From Micavibrio aeruginosavorus_D (GTDB lineage Bacteria; Pseudomonadota; Alphaproteobacteria; Micavibrionales; Micavibrionaceae), in NCBI RefSeq assembly GCF_051245535.1, contig NZ_CP195303.1:868001-932000 (forward strand): DNA of 64,000 bases, read 5' to 3'. Every line of letters starts with the position of its first letter. The first letter of the stretch is position 1. The translations under genes were made by a program, and so were the position numbers. Below, piece after piece: positions 53,101 through 60,364 of this stretch. Below the pieces are notes generated by a model. That model ran no database searches, was not told where the DNA came from, and saw only the letters and a list, made by a program, of their open reading frames with translations.

Positions 53101-55098
53101 TTACTGTCCCATTGTCGCGCGGAAGACGAACCACGACACCAGGCCGATCAGTCCGATCATCATCACGAATGCGTATTGGAAGACATATCCTGTCTGGAAG
53201 CGGCTCATCACGCCTGCGAAACGCGCATACATGCTGGCCACACCATCCGGCCCGCAACCATCGATAATTTTCTTATCACCGGTTTGCCAGAAGAATCGGC
53301 CCAAACGGAACGCATTGCGCGTGAAGACGCGGTCATAAAGTTCATCAAACCACCATTTGTTGAAGAACAACGCGTGGATCGGCTTGAACACCTTCACCAT
53401 GATCGACGGCATTTTCGGCGCAAACATGTAGAAGATGTAGGCCAGAATAATCCCGGCGCTGGCCACGAAGATCGGCAGAACCTTGACCCACGTCGGCACA
53501 TGGTGTGCGGCCTCAACCGTGTCATTTTCCGGCAGAACGAAGATCGAGCTGCCCCAGAAATGCATCTTGTCCCAAACATTGACCAACCCGGTCATGTTCA
53601 GAATGTCATTCGCATGACCTGCCGCATTCGGTGAACCAACGAATCCGCCATAAAATACGGAACCCGCCAAAATCGCACCAGCAGCCAGAACCGTCAGCGG
53701 CAACAGCATAATCAACGGTGATTCATGGACGTGCGCCATAACCTTTTCATCCGCGCGCGGTTTGCCGTGGAAGGTCATCAGAATCAAACGCCAGCTATAG
53801 AACGCGGTCAGCAACGCCGCCACGATCCCGAACCAATACGCCATCGTTCCGAACCATGTATGGTCGGCGAAGGCCGTTTCCAAAATCATGTCCTTGGAAT
53901 AATACCCGGCAAAGAACGGCATACCCGCCAGCGCCAACGACCCCACCCACATCAGGATGTAGGTCGAGGGAATCAGGTGCCAGATACCGCCCATTTTGCG
54001 CATGTCCTGTTCGTCGGACATGGCATGGATCACCGAACCCGCGCCCAAGAACAGCAAAGCCTTGAAGAACGCGTGCGTCGTCAAATGGAACATGGCCGCC
54101 GGATACGCCGAAACGCCCAAGGCAAAGAACATGTAACCCAATTGGCTCATCGTCGAATAAGCGATGACACGTTTAATATCAAACTGCGTCAGGCCAATGG
54201 TGGCCGCGACCAGAGCCGTCACCGCACCGAAGATGCAAACAACCATCAACGCGGTCGGCGCATATTCGAACACGGGCGAGAATCGGGACACCAGGAACAC
54301 GCCCGCCGTCACCATCGTCGCCGCGTGGATCAGGGCGGATACAGGCGTCGGGCCCTCCATCGCATCCGGCAGCCATGTGTGCAGACCCAACTGCGCCGAT
54401 TTACCAACCGCGCCCATAAAGAGCAGCAGGCACGCCAGCGTCAGGGCATGAACCTCATAGCCGAGGAAGTTGAACATCGTGTCCTTGTGCTGGGCGGCCT
54501 GATCGAAGACAGCTTGGAACTGCACCGTGCCAAAGACCATGAAGATGGTGAAAATACCCAGAGCCAGACCAAAATCGCCAACACGGTTGACCACAAACGC
54601 CTTCACAGCCGCCGCATTGGCGGAATGTTTATGGTTCCAGAACCCGATCAACAGGTAAGACGCCAGACCGACCCCTTCCCAACCGAAGAACAATTGGACC
54701 ATGTTATCGGCGCTGACCAGCATCAACATCGCGAAGGTAAACAGGGACAGATACGCCATAAACCGCGCCTTGCACGGATCATGGCTCATATACCCAACGG
54801 AATAAACGTGGACGCAGGCCGAAACGATGTTGATGACGCACATCATCACCACGGACAATTGGTCAAACCGCAACGCCCAATCAACCGTGAAATCACCCAC
54901 GGTGATCCAGTTTTCAAGGCTGACCACATGGGGTTGTGATTGAATAATCACGCTGTAGAACAAGGAACATGACGCAACAGCCGCCATGATCAAACCGGTG
55001 CAGGTTACAAACTGCGCCCCCTTGTCACCGATCTGTTTCCCGAACAGAAAGGCGATAACGAACCCCAGAAGCGGCGCAAAAACGGCAATCAGTTCCAT
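53101..55098 (-). CDS. nuoL: NADH-quinone oxidoreductase subunit L
   Basis: Distal proton-pumping subunit of complex I with the long lateral helix. 665 aa, about 16 helices. Conserved FFGWEGVGLASYLLIGFWNH, GKSAQLGLHTWLPDAMEGPT, ALIHAATMVTAGVFLVSRFS and IAYSTMSQLGYMFFALGVSA. Begins 6 nt after nuoK. Confidence 0.98.
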   Translation of the reverse strand: MELIAVFAPLLGFVIAFLFGKQIGDKGAQFVTCTGLIMAAVASCSLFYSVIIQSQPHVVSLENWITVGDFTVDWALRFDQLSVVMMCVINIVSACVHVYSVGYMSHDPCKARFMAYLSLFTFAMLMLVSADNMVQLFFGWEGVGLASYLLIGFWNHKHSANAAAVKAFVVNRVGDFGLALGIFTIFMVFGTVQFQAVFDQAAQHKDTMFNFLGYEVHALTLACLLLFMGAVGKSAQLGLHTWLPDAMEGPTPVSALIHAATMVTAGVFLVSRFSPVFEYAPTALMVVCIFGAVTALVAATIGLTQFDIKRVIAYSTMSQLGYMFFALGVSAYPAAMFHLTTHAFFKALLFLGAGSVIHAMSDEQDMRKMGGIWHLIPSTYILMWVGSLALAGMPFFAGYYSKDMILETAFADHTWFGTMAYWFGIVAALLTAFYSWRLILMTFHGKPRADEKVMAHVHESPLIMLLPLTVLAAGAILAGSVFYGGFVGSPNAAGHANDILNMTGLVNVWDKMHFWGSSIFVLPENDTVEAAHHVPTWVKVLPIFVASAGIILAYIFYMFAPKMPSIMVKVFKPIHALFFNKWWFDELYDRVFTRNAFRLGRFFWQTGDKKIIDGCGPDGVASMYARFAGVMSRFQTGYVFQYAFVMMIGLIGLVSWFVFRATMGQ

Positions 55099-55104
55099 TT
55101 GCTT

Positions 55105-55431
55105 TTAGCCCTTAAGCGTAGAGATGTCCTCAACCGCGATGGTGCCGCGGTTGCGGAAGAACACGACCAGAATGGCCAGACCGATGGCGGCTTCCGCCGC
55201 GGCAACGGTCAGGATGAACATGGCAAAAACCTGTCCCGCCAGATCATTCATCATGGATGAAAACGCGACGAAGTTGACGTTGACCGCCAACAGCATCAAT
55301 TCAATCGACATCAGGATAACGATCACGTTTTTACGGTTCAGGAAAATCCCGAACACGCCCAACGTGAACAAAATCGCCGCCAGTGTCAGGTAATGGACCA
55401 AACCAATATTCAATAATGTTTCCATCATCAT
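55105..55431 (-). CDS. nuoK: NADH-quinone oxidoreductase subunit K
   Basis: Small three-helix membrane subunit of complex I that links the proton channels. 108 aa. Contains SIELMLLAVNVNFVAFSSMM (membrane Glu) and VAAAEAAIGLAILVVFFRNR (second membrane Glu). MMMETL start: the first ATG is 3 nt after the nuoJ stop. Confidence 0.97.
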   Translation of the reverse strand: MMMETLLNIGLVHYLTLAAILFTLGVFGIFLNRKNVIVILMSIELMLLAVNVNFVAFSSMMNDLAGQVFAMFILTVAAAEAAIGLAILVVFFRNRGTIAVEDISTLKG

Positions 55432-55434
55432 GGC

Positions 55435-56040
55435 TTAAACCCCCGTACCCGGTGTTACTTTTACAATTTCCATCGCGTCGTCGACGGTCCGCGCATTCTG
55501 GTCCGCAATTTTCTGTTTGCGGACGCCCGGACGAACACGGTGCGTCAGAACAATGGCCCCGATCATAGCGACCAGCAGAACCAGACCCGACATCTGGAAG
55601 ACCATGACGTAGTTGGTATAGAGGATCTGCCCCAAAGCTTCGGAGTTTGTGATGTCGCCTGCTTTATCAAACGGGTTGGCATGGTTGGCCTGCGGTGCCG
55701 CGCCCCACGCCGTATACATCATCACCAGTTCGGTCAGCAGAACGATGCCGAGCAACAAGCCCAGCGGAACATACTGCATCGCGCCCTTGCGCAGATCGGC
55801 GAAGCTGATATCCAGCATCATCACGACAAACAGGAACAAAACCGCGACCGCCCCGACATAAACGATCACCAAAATCATGGCGATAAATTCGGCCCCGAGT
55901 AAGATGAACAATCCCGCCGCGTTAAAGAACGCGAGGATCAGGAACAGAACCGAATGCACGGGGTTGCGGGCCGTAATAACCATGATGGCGCTTAGGACCA
56001 GAACAGCGGCGAAAAGATAGAAGGCGATGGCTTGAATCAT
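55435..56040 (-). CDS. nuoJ: NADH-quinone oxidoreductase subunit J
   Basis: Five-helix membrane subunit of complex I. 201 aa. NPVHSVLFLILAFFNAAGLF, the pi-bulge helix region IVYVGAVAVLFLFVVMMLDI, then LLGIVLLTELVMMYTAWGAA, and a soluble tail. First gene of the nuoJKLMN-birA run; about 2.4 kb separates it from nuoI, with three other genes in between. Confidence 0.97.
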   Translation of the reverse strand: MIQAIAFYLFAAVLVLSAIMVITARNPVHSVLFLILAFFNAAGLFILLGAEFIAMILVIVYVGAVAVLFLFVVMMLDISFADLRKGAMQYVPLGLLLGIVLLTELVMMYTAWGAAPQANHANPFDKAGDITNSEALGQILYTNYVMVFQMSGLVLLVAMIGAIVLTHRVRPGVRKQKIADQNARTVDDAMEIVKVTPGTGV

Positions 56041-56168
56041 GATGTATCAAACAGCACTTTTTTGTTTTGCACCAAGCAGATGGACCCGTTTGGCGGCGTT
56101 GCCCCTTTCTAGTATGACCAGCGCCGCACCGCAAGGTCCGTATCTGTGCAAATCCACTAATATTTCTA

Positions 56169-56193
56169 TTGATTTTTCTCCGCCGCCGGAGAA
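56169..56193 (+). promoter_or_regulatory. Putative pagL promoter with palindrome in the spacer
   Basis: TTGATT (56169-56174), 17 nt, AAGAAT (56192-56197). A palindrome TTCTCC-GCCGCC-GGAGAA (56176-56193) fills the spacer and could be an operator. Both hexamers are weak; by eye only. Confidence 0.3.
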
Positions 56194-56255
56194 GAATGCG
56201 ACCAGACCCGCGTATGCAATTTCTTGTTTTTAATCAAATCACTAGGACAATAACC

Positions 56256-56777
56256 GTGAAAAACATCGTTTTGCCGCTGATGGCGCTCTGCGTATTTCTG
56301 ACCACCGCCTTTATTGGCACCCCCGCACACGCTGGTGATTATGACAAAATCAGCTTCTCGGTTGGCTATTTCGACGTTTTTGACGATGAGGGCGCCATGG
56401 ATATGCGCGCCGAATATCGCTGGGCCGATCCGTTGATCTGGCAGATCAAGCCGATGGCCGGGATTGAATATACATCGGACGGCAGCGGTTGGGTTGGCAC
56501 AGGCCTGTATTATGACTATCATTTTGGGAACAATTTCTTCCTGACCCCAAGCTTGGCCGTTGGCCTGTACAATGATGGTGGTGGCAAGGATCTGGGCCAC
56601 GTTATTGAATTCCGCAGCCAGATTGAAGTTGGCTATGAATTCGAAAACGCATCCAGCGTCAGCGCTGGCCTGTCCCATATCTCTAACGCGAGCCTGGACG
56701 ATGAAAACCCGGGTGCGGAAGTGCTGAGCCTGTATTACCACATGCCGGTTGGTATGTTGTTCCAGAACGCGCAGTAA
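56256..56777 (+). CDS. pagL: PagL-like acyloxyacyl hydrolase (lipid A 3-O-deacylase)
   Basis: Outer-membrane enzyme that removes a 3-O acyl chain from lipid A. 173 aa. Signal peptide (about 1-25, ending PAHAGD), then eight beta-strand-like segments, and at the C-terminus the family signature GLSHISNASLDDENPGAEVL, with the His-Ser of the active site, followed by LYYHMP. The start is GTG 56256-56258, 8 nt after AGGA; the open frame upstream is rich in Arg and unlikely. It is the only plus-strand gene in the nuo region and has its own terminator. Modifies the product of the lpx genes elsewhere in the window. Confidence 0.8.
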   Translation: MKNIVLPLMALCVFLTTAFIGTPAHAGDYDKISFSVGYFDVFDDEGAMDMRAEYRWADPLIWQIKPMAGIEYTSDGSGWVGTGLYYDYHFGNNFFLTPSLAVGLYNDGGGKDLGHVIEFRSQIEVGYEFENASSVSAGLSHISNASLDDENPGAEVLSLYYHMPVGMLFQNAQ

Positions 56778-56799
56778 TACGCGACGCACGTAAGAATTA

Positions 56800-56830
56800 A
56801 AAAAACCCGCGATAATCTCGCGGGTTTTTT
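56800..56830. terminator. Two-way terminator of pagL and the rluA-like gene
   Basis: AAAAAACCCGCGA / TCGCGGGTTTTTT hairpin with a 5-nt loop, T-runs on both strands, between convergent genes. Confidence 0.9.
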
Positions 56831-56841
56831 ATGGCCTGATG

Positions 56842-57507
56842 TCAAAACGGACAGGGCGCGATAAACGTACATTCTTCGCCCGTTGATGGATGAACAAAGC
56901 GCAATTGTTCGGCGTGCAATTGCAACCGATCCGCTGCGGCCAGCGCATCACCATCGGCATAAAACGCATCCCCCAATATAGGATGGCCGATGGCCAGCAT
57001 ATGGACACGCAATTGATGCGTGCGCCCCGTGCGCGGGAATAACCGCACGCGCGTTGCGTTTTCTTCACGCGCAATCACCTCCCAATCCGTTTGCGCCGAA
57101 CGGCCCTTGTCGTGATCGACACGGTGGCGCGGCTTGCGATCGACGTCGATGCCCAACGGTAAATTGATATGACCGCCCTCGCCGTCCATCCGCCCCCAGA
57201 CACGGGCGATATAAATTTTCTGCGCTGTGCGGTTTTCAAACTGGGCCGCGATAAAGGCATGGGCCTTTTTATTCAAGCCCATCACGACAACACCGGACGT
57301 ATCACGGTCAAGGCGATGAATGATCGATGCCTTCGGAAATAATTTTCGAACCCGCACATCCAGACAGTCCCACAAACGCGGATCTTTTCCGGGGACGTGC
57401 AACAATCCACTCGGCTTTTCAACGACCAAGAGGTCATCATCCTGATAGATGATAACCACGGGGTCGTTTGGTGGGGTATAAATCGGGTCGGCCAGATGAT
57501 CTTCCAT
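56842..57507 (-). CDS. RluA-family RNA pseudouridine synthase
   Basis: Isomerises uridine to pseudouridine in rRNA or tRNA. 221 aa: catalytic domain only, no S4 RNA-binding domain. The N-terminal VIIYQDDDLLVVEKPSGLLH; the catalytic Asp is in IIHRLDRDTSGVVVMGLNKK; late motifs RLFPRTGRTHQLRVHMLAIG and HPILGDAFYA. It resembles the RluA type that acts on 23S rRNA and some tRNA, but the target site cannot be assigned. Lies in the interruption between nuoI and nuoJ, on the same strand as nuo. Confidence 0.9.
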   Translation of the reverse strand: MEDHLADPIYTPPNDPVVIIYQDDDLLVVEKPSGLLHVPGKDPRLWDCLDVRVRKLFPKASIIHRLDRDTSGVVVMGLNKKAHAFIAAQFENRTAQKIYIARVWGRMDGEGGHINLPLGIDVDRKPRHRVDHDKGRSAQTDWEVIAREENATRVRLFPRTGRTHQLRVHMLAIGHPILGDAFYADGDALAAADRLQLHAEQLRFVHPSTGEECTFIAPCPF

Positions 57508-57555
57508 GGTCGTAACCTAGGACATTTCATATACATCTGGCAACGACCTGTGTGA

Positions 57556-58308
57556 TCAGGCAAATTCGCCGTTATTAACGGCCTCCTCGACCTTTTCACG
57601 AATCTTTTCTTCGATCTTGGCGCGCTCTTCCGGTGACATCGCCGCCAATTCCTCTTCCGTCACGCCGGCACTTTTCAAGATCATGGCGCGCACTTTTTCC
57701 TCATAGGACATGGACGCAAATTCAAGGAACTCATCCACCGCACTATTTTCTTCTTCCTCTGGCTCCTCGGGCGCGCCTTCATTCTGCTGGGTCGCAATAA
57801 TCTGGGTTTTGACCAAAGTTTCGGCGGACCCGTCACGGGCCTCGGCGCTTTCACGCGCGGCATCGGCGGCCATCGCCGCATAATCAACTTCAAATTCCAC
57901 AGGCGGAACTTTCGCCCATTGCGCCGGGGTCAGCGCATCTTCGCTCATCACCACGGTGCCACCCAAGGCCTTGGCAATGTCTTCCGCGCGCTGCTGGGCC
58001 AACGCTGGCCCCGATCCTTGCGGATCGAACACGCTATCCAGTTTTGAAATCTTCCCATACGCCGCGTTCGATGTTTCAACCGATCCGCCATTATACAATT
58101 TGGCCACGGTTTTTCCGTCCACGACCACTTCGGCATACAGTTTCTGCGATGGGTGATCTTCCAGATTTTTGGGCTTGGTGTATTCAAGCTCCTTAATCTT
58201 TTCGATCTTCGCCATGAAATCGGGATCGGCCTTTTTCGTCAGCGATTTTGTTAGATCAAAATTGAACATCGTGAGCGAACTCACTTTGATTCCATCCATA
58301 CCCGCCAT
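57556..58308 (-). CDS. Hypothetical acidic protein (250 aa) between nuoI and rluA
   Basis: No family recognised. No signal peptide; likely cytoplasmic. Starts MAGMDGIKVSSLTMFNFDLT, with Lys-rich helices and a beta-like HPSQKLYAEVVVDGKTVAKL. A Gln/Ala middle follows, then a very acidic stretch (NEGAPEEPEEEENSAVDEFL). A C-terminal coiled helix ends the protein (SPEERAKIEEKIREKVEEAV). The ATG at 58306-58308 has GAGGTG 6 nt upstream; an extension up to 58353 is open but unsupported. Same strand as the flanking rluA and nuo genes, 48 nt upstream of rluA. Confidence 0.7.
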   Translation of the reverse strand: MAGMDGIKVSSLTMFNFDLTKSLTKKADPDFMAKIEKIKELEYTKPKNLEDHPSQKLYAEVVVDGKTVAKLYNGGSVETSNAAYGKISKLDSVFDPQGSGPALAQQRAEDIAKALGGTVVMSEDALTPAQWAKVPPVEFEVDYAAMAADAARESAEARDGSAETLVKTQIIATQQNEGAPEEPEEEENSAVDEFLEFASMSYEEKVRAMILKSAGVTEEELAAMSPEERAKIEEKIREKVEEAVNNGEFA

Positions 58309-58411
58309 AACCACACCTCGGCAATTGTTGTACACGTCGCGGGGTAGTTGCAATTTTCATGCCATTTTAAAATTGTTGGAACAGCTTGATTTTCAATGAC
58401 AGCAGAATCAA

Positions 58412-58440
58412 AACACCCCGGAAGAATCTTCCGGGGTGTT
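58412..58440 (-). terminator. Terminator after nuoI
   Basis: 13-bp stem AACACCCCGGAAG / CTTCCGGGGTGTT with a 3-nt loop, followed on the minus strand by TTTTGA. Marks the end of the nuoF-nuoI transcript. Confidence 0.8.
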
Positions 58441-58466
58441 CATATTTGCCGGGCTTTTATTGGCCC

Positions 58467-58958
58467 TTAACGGTATGGCGCATCCGCCGCCAGGTTTGCG
58501 GCGATCTGCGCTTCCCAACGGTCGCCGTTGGCCAGCAGACGGTCCTTGTTGTAATACAATTCTTCGCGCGTTTCGGTGGCGAATTCGAAATTCGGACCCT
58601 CAACAATCGCATCGACCGGGCACGCTTCGGCGCACAGGCCGCAATAAATGCACTTGGTCATATCAATATCGTAACGCGTTGTGCGGCGGGAACCGTCATC
58701 GCGCGGTTCGGCCTCAATCGTAATCGCCAATGCCGGGCAAATCGCTTCGCACAGTTTGCAGGCGATGCAACGCTCTTCCCCGTTCGGGTAACGGCGCAAG
58801 GCGTGTTCGCCGCGGAAGCGCGGGGAAATCGGACCCTTTTCATACGGGTAGTTGATCGTCACCCGGGGCTTGAACATGTATTTGAACGTCAGCGCCATGC
58901 CCTTGACGATTTCAGACAGCAGGAAACTGCGTGCGATATAATCGAGTGTCATACTCAT
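58467..58958 (-). CDS. nuoI: NADH-quinone oxidoreductase subunit I
   Basis: Ferredoxin-like subunit of complex I carrying two [4Fe-4S] clusters (N6a and N6b). 163 aa. Two Cys motifs: CIACKLCEAICPALAITIE and CIYCGLCAEACPVDAIVEGP. The N-terminal amphipathic stretch sits on the membrane arm. The ATG at 58956-58958 is 6 nt after nuoH. Ends in a terminator, so nuoJ onward must have another promoter. Confidence 0.98.
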   Translation of the reverse strand: MSMTLDYIARSFLLSEIVKGMALTFKYMFKPRVTINYPYEKGPISPRFRGEHALRRYPNGEERCIACKLCEAICPALAITIEAEPRDDGSRRTTRYDIDMTKCIYCGLCAEACPVDAIVEGPNFEFATETREELYYNKDRLLANGDRWEAQIAANLAADAPYR

Positions 58959-58964
58959 TACCCC

Positions 58965-59984
58965 TTACGGCAAAGCATCGAAAGCCAACAGCGTACCCGC
59001 CACCAGAACAACCCAGATCAGGCTGAACGGCAGGAAGATTTTCCAGCCCAAGCGCATCAATTGGTCGTAACGGTAACGCGGGAATGTGCCGCGAGCCCAG
59101 ATAAAGAAGAACAGAACGGCGCAGACCTTCACAATGAACCAGATCACGCCCGGAACAACGGCCAGTTCCGAAATTCCGAACGGCGGCAACCAGCCCCCGA
59201 GGAACAGAACGGTGGTAATGGCCGACATCAAAATCATGTTGGCATATTCACCCAGGAAGAACAGCGCGAACGCCATGGACGAATATTCAACCATGAACCC
59301 GCCGGACAATTCCGATTCACCTTCCGGCAAGTCGAACGGCGCGCGGTTGGTTTCGGCCAGAATGGAGACCAAAAACACAATAAACATCGGGAACAGCAAG
59401 GCCTGCATCCACACCGGACGCGGTGCCATCACAATGTCGGTCAGGTTCAACGACCCAACGCACAGCAATACGGTGACGATCACCAGACCCATGGACACTT
59501 CGTACGACACCATTTGCGATGCCGAACGCATGGCGCCCAGAAATGCGTATTTCGAGTTCGATGCCCAACCGGCCATGATCACGCCATAAACGCCCATCGA
59601 CGAAATGGCGAACAGATACAGGATGCCGACGTTAATATCGGCAATCACCCATTTCAAATTCACCGGAATAACCGCCCACGCGACCAGCGCCAGCGTAAAC
59701 AACAGCATCGGCGCCAACAGGAACACCGGGGCGTTGGCCTGCGACGGGATAATGGTTTCCTTGGACAGCAATTTGACGCCATCGGCAATCGGTTGCAGCA
59801 ACCCGAACGGCCCCACGGTCATCGGCCCCTGACGACGCTGGATCGCGCCCAGAACTTTACGTTCCGCATAGGTCAAATACGCCACGGCCAGAACCACCGC
59901 CACGATCATCAACAGGATCTGACCCACCATAATGGCGCCGGGCAGTCCGTATGTCGTCCAAAGTGCAAGCATGTCGATTTGCAT
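58965..59984 (-). CDS. nuoH: NADH-quinone oxidoreductase subunit H
   Basis: Membrane subunit of complex I forming the quinone-entry site. 339 aa, eight helices. Conserved LTYAERKVLGAIQRRQGPMT, DLPEGESELSGGFMVEYSSM and RGTFPRYRYDQLMRLGWKIF. Lies 10 nt after the 119-aa gene and 6 nt before nuoI. Confidence 0.98.
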   Translation of the reverse strand: MQIDMLALWTTYGLPGAIMVGQILLMIVAVVLAVAYLTYAERKVLGAIQRRQGPMTVGPFGLLQPIADGVKLLSKETIIPSQANAPVFLLAPMLLFTLALVAWAVIPVNLKWVIADINVGILYLFAISSMGVYGVIMAGWASNSKYAFLGAMRSASQMVSYEVSMGLVIVTVLLCVGSLNLTDIVMAPRPVWMQALLFPMFIVFLVSILAETNRAPFDLPEGESELSGGFMVEYSSMAFALFFLGEYANMILMSAITTVLFLGGWLPPFGISELAVVPGVIWFIVKVCAVLFFFIWARGTFPRYRYDQLMRLGWKIFLPFSLIWVVLVAGTLLAFDALP

Positions 59985-59994
59985 TTATTTACCC

Positions 59995-60354
59995 TTATTT
60001 TGGATAGGTACGGGCGTGCATCCGCGCGCCGTAGTGAGGTTGTTTGGCCTTGATCATCCGGTCATCAAAGGAGCGATGAGCCTGAAAAGCCGGGTCGCTG
60101 TGATGATTGAATGTATAAGTCGGCGTGTCGAGTTTCGGCAGTATCAGCGGTTCAATCTCTGGCATACGCCCCAGAACATGCGGGCTCGACAGAACGATGG
60201 ATTCAAGATCGCGGTCTTGAATCTTTTCATTTGTATTTCCACCCACAACAACCACACCGACATTATGTTCGGCCAGCACACGGGCCATGGCCATGGCGGC
60301 CACATGGGCCCCCATTACCAAAACGATCCGTCTGTTGTTCGTGGTTCCGGTCAT
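59995..60354 (-). CDS. Hypothetical protein (119 aa) inserted between nuoG and nuoH
   Basis: No family recognised. The N-terminal half reads RIVLVMGAHVAAMAMARVLA and HNVGVVVVGGNTNEKIQDRD, like two hydrophobic strands and a helix of a small alpha/beta domain, but no full nucleotide-binding fingerprint. The C-terminal half is His/Arg/Lys-rich (HHSDPAFQAHRSFDDRMIKA, HYGARMHARTYPK). It could be a soluble protein binding a metal or RNA, but that is speculation. Gaps of 10 nt on both sides put it firmly in the nuo operon. Complex I operons usually have nothing here. Confidence 0.75.
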   Translation of the reverse strand: MTGTTNNRRIVLVMGAHVAAMAMARVLAEHNVGVVVVGGNTNEKIQDRDLESIVLSSPHVLGRMPEIEPLILPKLDTPTYTFNHHSDPAFQAHRSFDDRMIKAKQPHYGARMHARTYPK

Positions 60355-60364
60355 TGGTTACGCC

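Noticed and set aside
58386..60053. 555-aa plus-strand open frame opposite nuoI and nuoH
   Set aside because: Shadow of two certain complex I genes, with an extreme His/Arg/Gln composition.
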